Positions 44,430 through 53,035 of a stretch of DNA of 64,000 nucleotides are shown here, one piece after another. A program made the position numbers and the translations under genes. The first letter of the stretch is position 1; the number at the start of each line of letters is the position of its first letter. This DNA comes from Vondammii sp040505895 (lineage in GTDB: Bacteria; Pseudomonadota; Gammaproteobacteria; Chromatiales; Chromatiaceae): contig JBEVXU010000016.1 in NCBI GenBank assembly GCA_040505895.1, positions 124,001 through 188,000 on the forward strand, written 5' to 3'. The notes beneath the pieces are model-generated. The model saw nothing but the letters and a program-made list of their open reading frames with translations, was not told where the DNA came from and did not search any database.

Positions 44430-47400
44430 TCAAGCAGTGGCGGCCTCATCCATATCCCTGCTTCCACGGCCTCGATGAGAGTAGATCACCTTTACCCGAT
44501 CAACCCCTAAAAACCGCTCCAACCTTCGCAGGAGTTCATCCTTTGGCGACACTCGCCAAGCTTCTCCACAAACCAAGGTACCACTCGCTTCCCGCCCCTG
44601 GTAGCTGATTTGGAGTTCACAGTGCCCATCCCTATAGGGGGAACAGAGGCTTTCAAACTCTCTGGTAAACATCGAGGGTGTGTAGTTCATATCTTCCAGC
44701 AAATGCCAGTCTGCCTCCAGCTTGAGGCAACCGGCACTGGCAAGCCTGGCATTTTCAAACTCCACCACTTGATCCACCCGGACACTTAGACCGCCACGAT
44801 ACTCGTCGTAATTGAGGTTCCCCACCACCACAAGAATACGGTCGCTGACCAACAGCTCCTGATACGCCTCATAGGCATCGGAAAAGAGTATCACCTCGAT
44901 TCGACCACTGCGATCATCCAGCTCCAGGGTCCCCATTTTTCCCCTTGAAGTCTGCCGATGACTGACAGAGAGTGCCAACCCCGCCACCATCACGCGCTGA
45001 TTCGAGCGTCGTCGATACTTCCCTTCACCTCCCCCACTCTCCAGAGAGAGGTTACCGATCTGTGTAATACCAAGCCCGGGAAATTCGTCGATATAGCGGT
45101 CGATGGGATGCCCGGTGAGATAGAGCCCGAGGGTCTCTTTCTCACCCTGTAAGCGAAGCTCATCCTCCCACTCCTCCAGCTCAGCAGGAATCACCTGCGA
45201 GTCACTGCTAACCACAGGGTCCGGGTCGGCCAAGCCAAAGAGATCGTTCTGACCCGCAGCCTGAGAAGCGTGATACTGCTCCGCCATTTTCAACGCCAAA
45301 GGGAGCTGGGACATCAAGGTAGCACGGTTACAGCCCAGTTCATCAAGGGCACCGGCACGGACCAGGGATTCCAGCACCCTACGATTAACCCTGCGCAGAT
45401 CTATCAGACGGCAGAACTCAAACAGATCCCGGTAGCCGGTCGTTTCAGGGCGGGAGTCGATAATGCTATCAATGGCTGATTCACCTACTCCCTTGATGGC
45501 TCCGAGACCATAAATTACGGTATCGTCACCGGTGACGGTAAACATAAATTGGGAGTGATTGACGTGGGGCGGCATCACCGTCAGCTCCATGCTGCGACAC
45601 TCCTCGATCAGGGTAACCACCTTTTCGGTGGTATCCATATCTGCCGAAAGTACCGCCGCCATAAATTCGGCGGGGTAGTGAGCCTTAAGCCACATCGTCT
45701 GGTAGGAGACCAGCGCATAGGCGGCGGAGTGTGACTTATTGAAGCCGTAACCGGCAAACTTCTCCATCAGGTCGAAGATGTAGGTCGCCGTATCCTCATC
45801 AACACCGCGCTCCACCGCTCCCTTGCGGAAGAGCTCGCCCTGCTTCTGCATCTCCTCTATCTTTTTCTTACCCATGGCGCGGCGCAGCAGATCAGCGCCA
45901 CCCAGGGAGTAGCCGGCGAGCACCTGGGCGATCTGCATCACCTGTTCCTGGTAAAGAATGACGCCGTAGGTGGGACTGAGGATCGGCTCCAGATCCGGAT
46001 GGGGATAGACCACCTCCTGGAGACCATGCTTACGGGCAATGAAATCATCCACCATCCCCGACTGTAGGGGACCGGGACGGAACAGGGCCACCAGTGCGGT
46101 AATGTCATCAAAGCAGTCAGGCTGGAGTTTCTTGACCAACTCCTTCATGCCGCGGGACTCAAGCTGGAATATAGCAGTGGTCTCGCAATTTTTCAGTAAT
46201 CGGAAAGAGGCTTCATCCTCCATAGAGATGCTTTCGATATTTATTGCCGGCTGACCATCCGCCTGACGCTGCCGGTTAACCGTCTTCAGCGCCCAGTCGA
46301 CGATGGTGAGTGTACGCAGGCCAAGAAAGTCAAACTTGACCAGCCCCACCTGCTCGACATCATCCTTGTCAAACTGGGTGACCAGGTTTTCACCCCCCGC
46401 TTCACAATAGAGCGGGGTAAAGTCGGTCAGAAGACCGGGGGAGATCACTACGCCACCTGCGTGCTTACCCGCGTTTCGGGTCAGTCCCTCCAGCTTTTTC
46501 GCCATATCGAGAAGCAGTGTCACCTCTTCCTCTTCGGCATAAGCCTGAGCCAGCTCTTCGCTCTCCTTCAGCGCCTTGTCGAGAGTCATACCGATCTCGA
46601 ATGGCACCATCTTGGCGACGCGGTCGGTAAAACCATAGGGGTGGCCCAGCACCCGTCCAACATCACGCACCACCCCCTTGGCAGCCATGGAACCGTAGGT
46701 GATGATCTGGGAAACTGAATCACGGCCATATTTACGCGCTACATAGTCGATCACCAGATCACGTTTATCCATGCAGAAGTCAACATCGAAGTCGGGCATG
46801 GAGACACGTTCGGGATTAAGGAAGCGCTCAAACAGAAGGTCGTGCTCAATAGGATCGAGGTCTGTGATTTTGAGTGCATAGGCGACGATCGAGCCGGCAC
46901 CGGAGCCACGTCCCGGCCCCACCGGAATATCATTGTCCTTGGCCCACTGGATAAAGTCCGCCACGATCAGAAAGTAGCCGGGAAAACCCATCTGGTTGAT
47001 CACATCCAGCTCGATCTGGAGACGGTCATCATAGATCTTGCGCTTGGCGGCATATTCCTGATCTGTACTTTCGAGGATAGTCTCCAGACGTAATTCAAGA
47101 CCCTTACGCGACTCATCAGAGAAAAAGGTCTCAATGGTCATCCCATCCGGCACAGGGAAGTCAGGCAGATAGTTCTTGCCCAGGGTCAATTCGATATTGC
47201 AGCGTTTGGCAATTTCAATGCTGTTTTCAAGCGCTTCGGGGATATCAGAGAAGAGCCCCGCCATCTCCTCGGGGCTTCTCAGATACTGCTGCTCGCTGTA
47301 GTTTTTCGGGCGTCTGGGGTCATCGAGCGTACGCCCCTCATGGATACAGACACGTACCTCATGGGCCTCGAAATCCTCAGGACTCAAAAAATGGACATCG

Positions 47401-47999
47401 TTGGTGGCAACCACAGGAACATCATGGGCTATGGCCAGCTCAATACTGCGGTGAAGGGCATCCTCTTCCCCTTCTCTACCTGTGCGGTGCAACTCCAGAT
47501 AGAAGCGGTCACCAAACAACCCGACCCAAGCGGCTAATAGTTCAACCGCCTCATCCCTATTGTCAGAGAGAAGCGCTCTGCCGATATCTCCCGAGCGTCC
47601 TCCAGAGAGAGCAATCAAACCACAACAACTCTCCTCATTCAGCCACTCCCGGTCAACCATGGCACGACCAAGATGCTGCCCCTCACGGTAACTGCGGGAG
47701 ACAAGACGCGTGAGGTTGGCATAGCCGTCGACATTCTGCACCAGTAGCAGCAGTCGATAGGGGTTATTGGCATCGAGAGGGTCTCGTATCCAGATATCAG
47801 TGCCACTAATCGGCTTTACCCCGGCACCAATGGAGGCTTTATAGAATTTGACCAGAGAGAAAAGGTTTGACTGGTCAGTTACAGCCACCGCCGGCATACC
47901 CAACTCCGACACCCTTGCCACCAACGGCTTGATACGCACCATGCCATCAACCATGGAGTATTCGGAGTGGACTCTGAGATGAACGAAGACGGGATTCAT
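44430..47999 (-). CDS. dnaE: DNA polymerase III alpha subunit
   Basis: The 1,189-aa replicative polymerase has the N-terminal PHP domain (about 5-280), polymerase palm with the catalytic pair in PDFDVDFCMDKRD (about 398-410) and the third acidic site in LVKFDFLGLRTLTIVDWAL, tandem helix-hairpin-helix (YGLGAIKGVGESAIDSI), OB fold (about 985-1080) and a C-terminal tau-binding region. It is within the normal range for the gammaproteobacterial type. The upstream rnhB and downstream accA match the conserved order. Confidence 0.98.
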   Translation of the reverse strand: MNPVFVHLRVHSEYSMVDGMVRIKPLVARVSELGMPAVAVTDQSNLFSLVKFYKASIGAGVKPISGTDIWIRDPLDANNPYRLLLLVQNVDGYANLTRLVSRSYREGQHLGRAMVDREWLNEESCCGLIALSGGRSGDIGRALLSDNRDEAVELLAAWVGLFGDRFYLELHRTGREGEEDALHRSIELAIAHDVPVVATNDVHFLSPEDFEAHEVRVCIHEGRTLDDPRRPKNYSEQQYLRSPEEMAGLFSDIPEALENSIEIAKRCNIELTLGKNYLPDFPVPDGMTIETFFSDESRKGLELRLETILESTDQEYAAKRKIYDDRLQIELDVINQMGFPGYFLIVADFIQWAKDNDIPVGPGRGSGAGSIVAYALKITDLDPIEHDLLFERFLNPERVSMPDFDVDFCMDKRDLVIDYVARKYGRDSVSQIITYGSMAAKGVVRDVGRVLGHPYGFTDRVAKMVPFEIGMTLDKALKESEELAQAYAEEEEVTLLLDMAKKLEGLTRNAGKHAGGVVISPGLLTDFTPLYCEAGGENLVTQFDKDDVEQVGLVKFDFLGLRTLTIVDWALKTVNRQRQADGQPAINIESISMEDEASFRLLKNCETTAIFQLESRGMKELVKKLQPDCFDDITALVALFRPGPLQSGMVDDFIARKHGLQEVVYPHPDLEPILSPTYGVILYQEQVMQIAQVLAGYSLGGADLLRRAMGKKKIEEMQKQGELFRKGAVERGVDEDTATYIFDLMEKFAGYGFNKSHSAAYALVSYQTMWLKAHYPAEFMAAVLSADMDTTEKVVTLIEECRSMELTVMPPHVNHSQFMFTVTGDDTVIYGLGAIKGVGESAIDSIIDSRPETTGYRDLFEFCRLIDLRRVNRRVLESLVRAGALDELGCNRATLMSQLPLALKMAEQYHASQAAGQNDLFGLADPDPVVSSDSQVIPAELEEWEDELRLQGEKETLGLYLTGHPIDRYIDEFPGLGITQIGNLSLESGGGEGKYRRRSNQRVMVAGLALSVSHRQTSRGKMGTLELDDRSGRIEVILFSDAYEAYQELLVSDRILVVVGNLNYDEYRGGLSVRVDQVVEFENARLASAGCLKLEADWHLLEDMNYTPSMFTREFESLCSPYRDGHCELQISYQGREASGTLVCGEAWRVSPKDELLRRLERFLGVDRVKVIYSHRGRGSRDMDEAATA

Positions 48000-48070
48000 G
48001 ATGGGTTTATTCTAACCTCAGTGAGGTGATTGCTGCGATAGCTCATTATCACTTCGACAAATACGAAAGC

Positions 48071-48092
48071 AGAACTCAGAGAACACGGAGCA
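48071..48092. repeat. 9-bp-phased repeat, locus E (short arm)
   Basis: A single short arm (AACTCAGAGAACACGGAGCA), same family as loci A-D, directly precedes the fold-back repeat that ends in rnhB. Confidence 0.5.
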
Positions 48093-48096
48093 GCTA

Positions 48097-48195
48097 AAAG
48101 GGGTCAGCTAAAAGGGGGCAGTACCCTTTAATTGGAAATAGGTTTGGTCAAACTTCATGTGTAGATGAAACGATTAAAGGGTACTGACCCCTTTT
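48097..48195. repeat. fold-back repeat ending inside rnhB
   Basis: Inverted arms 48110-48132 and 48173-48195 match at 22 of 23 positions (core GGCAGTACCCTTTAAT), and the left arm has an extra partial tandem copy (48097-48110). The right arm overlaps the last codons of rnhB. The loop (48133-48172) has no ORF. Confidence 0.8.
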
Positions 48196-48773
48196 AAGAG
48201 CCGCTTGACGGGGCCGAATGAACGACGATGGATATCACTCACCCCCAATGTTTTCAACGCCTCCACATGCACTTTTGTCGGGTAACCTTTATGCTTGGCG
48301 AGACCATAGCCGGGATAGTGAGCATCCAGCTCTTTCATCTCCTGATCGCGGGCCACTTTGGCGATAATCGAGGCGGCACTAATCGCCTCTTCGCAGCCGT
48401 CACCACCAACAATGGCCTCAGCACTACAAGGAAGGCCTGAGGGGCAGCGATTGCCATCGATCAGGGCGTGATCAGGAGAGTGTCCCAAAGCCTCCACCGC
48501 CCGCCGCATTGCCAGCAGGCTCGCCTGGAGGATATTGATCTCATCAATCTCTTCCACTTCAGCCCGGCCGAGGGCCCAACTCAGAGCCTTCTGCTTGATC
48601 TCCTCCGCCAGTGCCTCACGACGCTTTTCACTCAATTTTTTTGAATCAGCCAACCCTGTAATAGGCCGCGCCGGATTGAGAATCACCGCAGCAGCCACTA
48701 CCGGTCCCGCCAAGGGGCCACGGCCCACCTCATCGACACCGGCTATATACTGCTTTTCATTAGGCTGATTCAC
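48174..48773 (-). CDS. rnhB: ribonuclease HII
   Basis: RNase HII cuts RNA in DNA-RNA hybrids and starts removal of single ribonucleotides. The 199-aa protein has the catalytic motif IAGVDEVGRGPLAGPVVAAA (Asp-Glu), AVIDGN-type HALIDGNRCPSG and AASIIAKVARDQEM with the later acidic residues. A GTG start at 48773 overlaps the lpxB end by 14 bases. The C-terminus ends GPVKRLLKGVSTL; the last six codons and the stop come from the right arm of the repeat at 48173-48195. Confidence 0.96.
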   Translation of the reverse strand: MNQPNEKQYIAGVDEVGRGPLAGPVVAAAVILNPARPITGLADSKKLSEKRREALAEEIKQKALSWALGRAEVEEIDEINILQASLLAMRRAVEALGHSPDHALIDGNRCPSGLPCSAEAIVGGDGCEEAISAASIIAKVARDQEMKELDAHYPGYGLAKHKGYPTKVHVEALKTLGVSDIHRRSFGPVKRLLKGVSTL

Positions 48774-49920
48774 TACAACCCCCTTTAATCAACTGTAGTA
48801 CCGCTTCTGCCGCCTTACTGCTGGAGTCTTGCCGCATCTCCTGATGCAGGGTGGCATAGCGTCGCTCAATTTGGGCCACCTGTTCCGGAGAGTTTAGAAA
48901 TTTGATTATGGCTGAAGAGAGTGCTTCGGGGGTTGCCGCATCCTGAATATACTCAGGTGCCAGCTCCTCTCCTGCCAACAGGTTAGCCATCGCCACATAG
49001 GGGATTTTCACCAGATTGAAGGTGTTAACCAACCAGTAGGTGAAACGGCTCAAACGATAGGCCACCACCATAGGACGCTTTATTAGCATCCCCTCAAGTG
49101 TTGCCGTACCCGAGGCGGTCAACACCAGGTCGGCAGCCTCCATTGCATCCCTCGCGCCATTTTTTAGCAGTATAAGCGGTAGCTCAGGCGCCAAGCTTTT
49201 CCAGTACTCTGTAAACGCTTCGTGGGTTCTTTCATTAACCATTGGTACCAGAAATTTGAGCTCCGGGTACTGCTTCAGACACCGCTCGGCAGTTTTCAGA
49301 AATACCTCGGAGAGGGAGTGAATCTCACTCATTCTGCTCCCCGGCATCAGCGCAATCACCCTCCCCGCCTGTTCCAGGCCAACTCTTTCTCGTGCCTTGG
49401 AGCGACTACTTTCCAGTGGAATTTCATCTGCCAGGGGATGTCCCACGAAGACCACGGGAACCCGGTGCTGTTTGAGAAAGTCAACCTCGAAGGGGAAGAT
49501 AGAGAGCATAAGATCGACCGCTTTGCGTATCTTCTTTACCCGCTTTGGACGCCACGCCCAGACAGTGGGGCTGACGTAGTGAACCGTGGGGATACCGGTG
49601 GACTTCAATCTCCTCTCCAACCCCAGGTTGAAGTCAGGAGCATCGATACCGATAAACAGATCGGGAGGATTGGCCTTGAAGTGGGCCACCAGTTGACGGC
49701 GTATCGACAGCAGCTCCGGCAGGTGCTTCAGCACCTCTGCCAATCCCATGACTGACAGCCGTTCCATTAAAAACAGGCTGCGGCAACCTTGCGCCTCCAT
49801 CAAAGGCCCACCCACGCCCTCAAAGCTCGCATCAGGGCAGCGGTTGCGAATCTCTCTGATCAGCCCGGCACCCAGCAGGTCGCCCGAAGGCTCGTTGGCA
49901 ACAATGCCAATCCTCAACAT
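48760..49920 (-). CDS. lpxB: lipid-A-disaccharide synthase
   Basis: ATG 49920 is chosen (MLRIGIVANEPSGDLLGAGL); the frame extends 30 bases upstream only by a TTG. The 386-aa GT-B glycosyltransferase condenses UDP-2,3-diacylglucosamine with lipid X. The LpxB marks are GEPSGD-like N-terminus, YVSPTVWAWRPKRVKKIRK, LPGSRMSEI, and ASGTATLEGML. It is peripheral on the inner membrane. It follows lpxA by 34 bases and overlaps rnhB. Confidence 0.97.
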   Translation of the reverse strand: MLRIGIVANEPSGDLLGAGLIREIRNRCPDASFEGVGGPLMEAQGCRSLFLMERLSVMGLAEVLKHLPELLSIRRQLVAHFKANPPDLFIGIDAPDFNLGLERRLKSTGIPTVHYVSPTVWAWRPKRVKKIRKAVDLMLSIFPFEVDFLKQHRVPVVFVGHPLADEIPLESSRSKARERVGLEQAGRVIALMPGSRMSEIHSLSEVFLKTAERCLKQYPELKFLVPMVNERTHEAFTEYWKSLAPELPLILLKNGARDAMEAADLVLTASGTATLEGMLIKRPMVVAYRLSRFTYWLVNTFNLVKIPYVAMANLLAGEELAPEYIQDAATPEALSSAIIKFLNSPEQVAQIERRYATLHQEMRQDSSSKAAEAVLQLIKGGCSESA

Positions 49921-49954
49921 AACGTTATTTTCACTTCTGTTTCGGTGCAACTAT

Positions 49955-50725
49955 TCAGCGCACAATACCGCGTTCGGCGTGCTCAAGGAAATCCACATAG
50001 AGCGCCAGTTCAGGGCACTCATCCAGAAGAGTTTTCAGCTCCATCAGCGCCTCATCAAGCTTCAGATGCTGCTTGTATATCAGTTTATAACCGCGCTTGA
50101 TCCAGGTGATGGCATCAGCGCTGAAGTCACGCCGCCGCAATCCCTCAGAGTTAATACCATAGGGTTTAGCCGGCTGACCACTAACGGTGACGAATGGTGG
50201 AATATCCTTAGTAATATGCGTTCCCATGGCACAGAAGCTGTGGGCTCCGATCTGGGTGAACTGGTGTGCTATGGTGAAGCCACCCAGGATGGCCCAATCA
50301 CCCACCTTCACATGACCGCCCAGGGAAGCCGCATTGGCCATAATCACATGATTACCGATCCGACAGTCGTGAGCGACGTGTGTATAGGCCATCAGCAGAT
50401 TATCACTGCCAATACGGGTCGCACCCGTATCCTGTGTCGTCCCACGATTGATTGTCGAAAACTCACGGATAACGTTACGGTCACCGATTTCCAGGTAGGT
50501 CTTCTCACCTGTGTATTTCATATCCTGAGGGTCTTCACCTACTGAGGCGAACTGAAAGATATGGTTATCTTCTCCGATGCGGGTTGGGCCGTTAACCACG
50601 ACATGTGGGGCAACTGTTGTCCCTTTGCCGATACGAACATCCGCGCCGATAACGGAAAACGGCCCAACACTCACCCCCTCATCCAACTCGGCGGAAGGGT
50701 CGATTATTGCCTTGGCGTGAATCAA
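49955..50725 (-). CDS. lpxA: UDP-N-acetylglucosamine acyltransferase
   Basis: The first step of lipid A synthesis. The natural N-terminus is LIHAKAIIDPSAELDEG, whose Leu codon is TTG at 50725. The TTG overlaps the fabZ TGA (TTGA), so the two genes are translationally coupled; this start gives 256 aa. A longer frame to 50749 has no support. The protein is a left-handed beta helix of hexapeptide repeats, with the catalytic His in the DCRIGNHVIMANAASLGGHV region, and a C-terminal helical domain (about 190-256). Confidence 0.93.
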   Translation of the reverse strand: MIHAKAIIDPSAELDEGVSVGPFSVIGADVRIGKGTTVAPHVVVNGPTRIGEDNHIFQFASVGEDPQDMKYTGEKTYLEIGDRNVIREFSTINRGTTQDTGATRIGSDNLLMAYTHVAHDCRIGNHVIMANAASLGGHVKVGDWAILGGFTIAHQFTQIGAHSFCAMGTHITKDIPPFVTVSGQPAKPYGINSEGLRRRDFSADAITWIKRGYKLIYKQHLKLDEALMELKTLLDECPELALYVDFLEHAERGIVR

Positions 50726-51162
50726 GGTGCGAAGTCCCGTGCAGCACACATAATTTCAGCCGTTGCCGCTATTTGATCATCGACAGTCGCACTGCAGATA
50801 AATTTACCAATACCCCGCTTCATCGTCTTTTGAGTCACCTCGATCATCACCTGATCACCCGGCTCGACGGGTCGCCTGAAGCGGGCCTTATCAATACCCA
50901 CAAACAGATAGACCGTGGTTTCAGTCATGCTCTCAGGATCAGACTCCATTGCCAGCAAGCCGGTCGCCTGGGCCATCGCCTCAACAATGAGTACGCCAGG
51001 CATAACCGGGCGTATTGGAAAATGTCCATTAAAAAAAGGTTCGTTATAGGTTACATTTTTCAGTGCCAGCAGGCGCTTGTCCTTTTCAAACTCCAATACG
51101 CGATCAATTAGAAGAAACGGATAACGGTGCGGCAACAGACTCAGCACCTTGTTTATATCCAT
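50722..51162 (-). CDS. fabZ: 3-hydroxyacyl-ACP dehydratase FabZ
   Basis: ATG 51162 gives the standard start MDINKVLSLLPHRYPFLLID and 146 aa; the longer frame is spurious. The hotdog-fold dehydratase has the catalytic FFNGHFPIRPVMPGVLIVEAMAQ, with the active-site His, then the Glu in IVEAMAQ. It acts in type II fatty-acid elongation and supplies hydroxyacyl chains near the lipid A genes. Confidence 0.97.
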   Translation of the reverse strand: MDINKVLSLLPHRYPFLLIDRVLEFEKDKRLLALKNVTYNEPFFNGHFPIRPVMPGVLIVEAMAQATGLLAMESDPESMTETTVYLFVGIDKARFRRPVEPGDQVMIEVTQKTMKRGIGKFICSATVDDQIAATAEIMCAARDFAP

Positions 51163-51280
51163 CACGATCAAGACTCCCCTCCCGCCACCGACAGGAGCCA
51201 GTGGATAGCATGCTTTGTGATAAAAAATCAAGTATTCCCGCAGTTATCCAGGATAGCACTGAACAGCCACATACATTTTG

Positions 51281-52309
51281 TCACTCATCAGTCTGAGACT
51301 GAATGCGTTTTTCCAGCACTCTCAGGCGCTTTATTATATCACCCAGCCGTCTGATCTCGACGACACTTCTTCGCCAGGCACCATTAGCCAAGGCCGGTAG
51401 ATTACCGCTGTAATACCCTGGCTCCTTAAACGAGCGGGTAACCAGTGTCTGGGCGGAAAAGTGGACATTATCACCGATCTCAAGGTGTCCTACCACTCCC
51501 ACCCCACCTCCCAGGGTACAGTGACTGCCAACCTTGGTGGACCCGGCAATAGCGGCACAACCGGCAATGGCGGTGTGCTCACCAATATGGACGTTATGGG
51601 CAATCTGGATCTGATTATCCAGTTTAACGCCATTACCGATCACGGTATCCTGAAGAGCGCCACGGTCGATCGTAGTGTTGGCGCCGATCTCTACATCATC
51701 TCCAATACGTACACTGCCAAGCTGGGGCACCTTCTCCCACACCCCCTGGTTGTTCGCTTGGCCAAAACCGTCACTTCCGATCACCACCCCGGGATGGATC
51801 AGGGTACGCCGGCCCAACACAGTGCCTCGGCAGAGGGTGACATTAGCGACTAAGCGGGAATCCGCCCCCACAATGCTATCTCGATCCACGACACAGCCGG
51901 GGCCGATTGAGACGCCTGATTCAATCACCGCACCCGCCTCAACTACACAGCAAGGTCCTATCCAGCTATCTGCATTTACCCTCGCTTGTTGTGAAACAAC
52001 GGCGGAGGGGTGCACCCCCTGTGCCCGTGCCGCTTCAGGATTGAGCAGGCCGGCAATACGAGCAAAGATCAGGTAGGGGTTATCGCACACCAGCGCATTG
52101 GTCCGGCACTGGCCAAGCAAGTCACCCGATAAAATAACAGCAGAAGCATCTGTCTCAGCAAGGTATTTACGATAGCGACTGTTTGCAAGGAAACAGATTG
52201 CACCAGGTCCCGCATTCTGAATCGTATCGACGTGGGTGATACTGCAATCAGCATCACCCTGCAGGGTGACATTGGTACGGTGCGCCAACTCTCCCAGAAG
52301 AAAACTCAC
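51281..52309 (-). CDS. lpxD: UDP-3-O-acylglucosamine N-acyltransferase
   Basis: The third step of lipid A synthesis. The 342-aa protein has an N-terminal uridine-binding domain (about 1-100), a hexapeptide left-handed helix (about 105-300) with IQIAHNVHIGEHTAIAGCAA, where His is catalytic, and a C-terminal helix. The start is GTG at 52309. A copy of the end of a fold-back repeat (ACTAGGAGCCTGGCTGA) lies right at the start codon, so a normal ribosome site is not visible. Confidence 0.95.
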   Translation of the reverse strand: MSFLLGELAHRTNVTLQGDADCSITHVDTIQNAGPGAICFLANSRYRKYLAETDASAVILSGDLLGQCRTNALVCDNPYLIFARIAGLLNPEAARAQGVHPSAVVSQQARVNADSWIGPCCVVEAGAVIESGVSIGPGCVVDRDSIVGADSRLVANVTLCRGTVLGRRTLIHPGVVIGSDGFGQANNQGVWEKVPQLGSVRIGDDVEIGANTTIDRGALQDTVIGNGVKLDNQIQIAHNVHIGEHTAIAGCAAIAGSTKVGSHCTLGGGVGVVGHLEIGDNVHFSAQTLVTRSFKEPGYYSGNLPALANGAWRRSVVEIRRLGDIIKRLRVLEKRIQSQTDE

Positions 52310-52495
52310 TAGGAGCCTGGCTGATATTGGAGCAGTTCTGAATGAGCACTGGACAAATTGGGTGCTCTCAGAGGGTGCAGGGTAAAGGAGGCAATCGTAG
52401 CTAATAGCAAGCTATCAGCTGCATTATCAAGGCAGCGATCACATCCGCCAAGTACAAGGCAATTGCTCATGACCTGTTCAAAGCGTTCCCTGAGT

Positions 52496-53020
52496 CTACT
52501 TGGCCGAAGCCTGATGAAGTGCTTTCATTTTGTCCAGCACAGCACCCGTCAGGTCAATTCTCGAGTTGAAGAAGATCACACTCTCTTGGTTAAGGATCAG
52601 GTCAACATCCTCTTCCTTGCCCACCTGAATCACCACTTCGGAGAATTTGCGCAGTAGTTTATTGAGCTCTTCATTGTTGCGCAGATTACGATCCTCGCGA
52701 AACTCCTCGCGAAAATTGTTCAATTGCCGACGGCGTGAGCGAATATCACTCTCTAGGTTCCGGGATTCACTGTCACTCATTATTGCGCTATCCCGGGCCA
52801 GCTTATCTTCCAGTTTTTTCAGCTGCTTCTGCCGGCCAATCAACTCTTCGTTACGGCGACTAAACTCCTCTTCCAGCCGCTTACTGGTATCGGCATACTG
52901 TGGAGACTTTTTCACCGCCCTGTCCACATTTACAAAGCCGATCTTGTAAGACTCTGCAGCAACCGCACCACATACCACAAGCAACAATAAAAGTGCTGAG
53001 ATACGAACAAATATATTCAA
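52496..53020 (-). CDS. skp: OmpH/Skp periplasmic chaperone
   Basis: The 174-aa product has a signal peptide (about 1-22, ending AVAAES), the Skp-typical IGFVNVDRAVKKSPQYADT and a long basic coiled coil (about 42-120) forming the tentacles that hold unfolded outer-membrane proteins. It lies directly after bamA (15 bases) as usual. The next gene lpxD is 186 bases away instead of nearly adjacent, with repeat sequence in the spacer. Confidence 0.93.
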   Translation of the reverse strand: MNIFVRISALLLLLVVCGAVAAESYKIGFVNVDRAVKKSPQYADTSKRLEEEFSRRNEELIGRQKQLKKLEDKLARDSAIMSDSESRNLESDIRSRRRQLNNFREEFREDRNLRNNEELNKLLRKFSEVVIQVGKEEDVDLILNQESVIFFNSRIDLTGAVLDKMKALHQASAK

Positions 53021-53035
53021 GATACTTCTCCAGTA

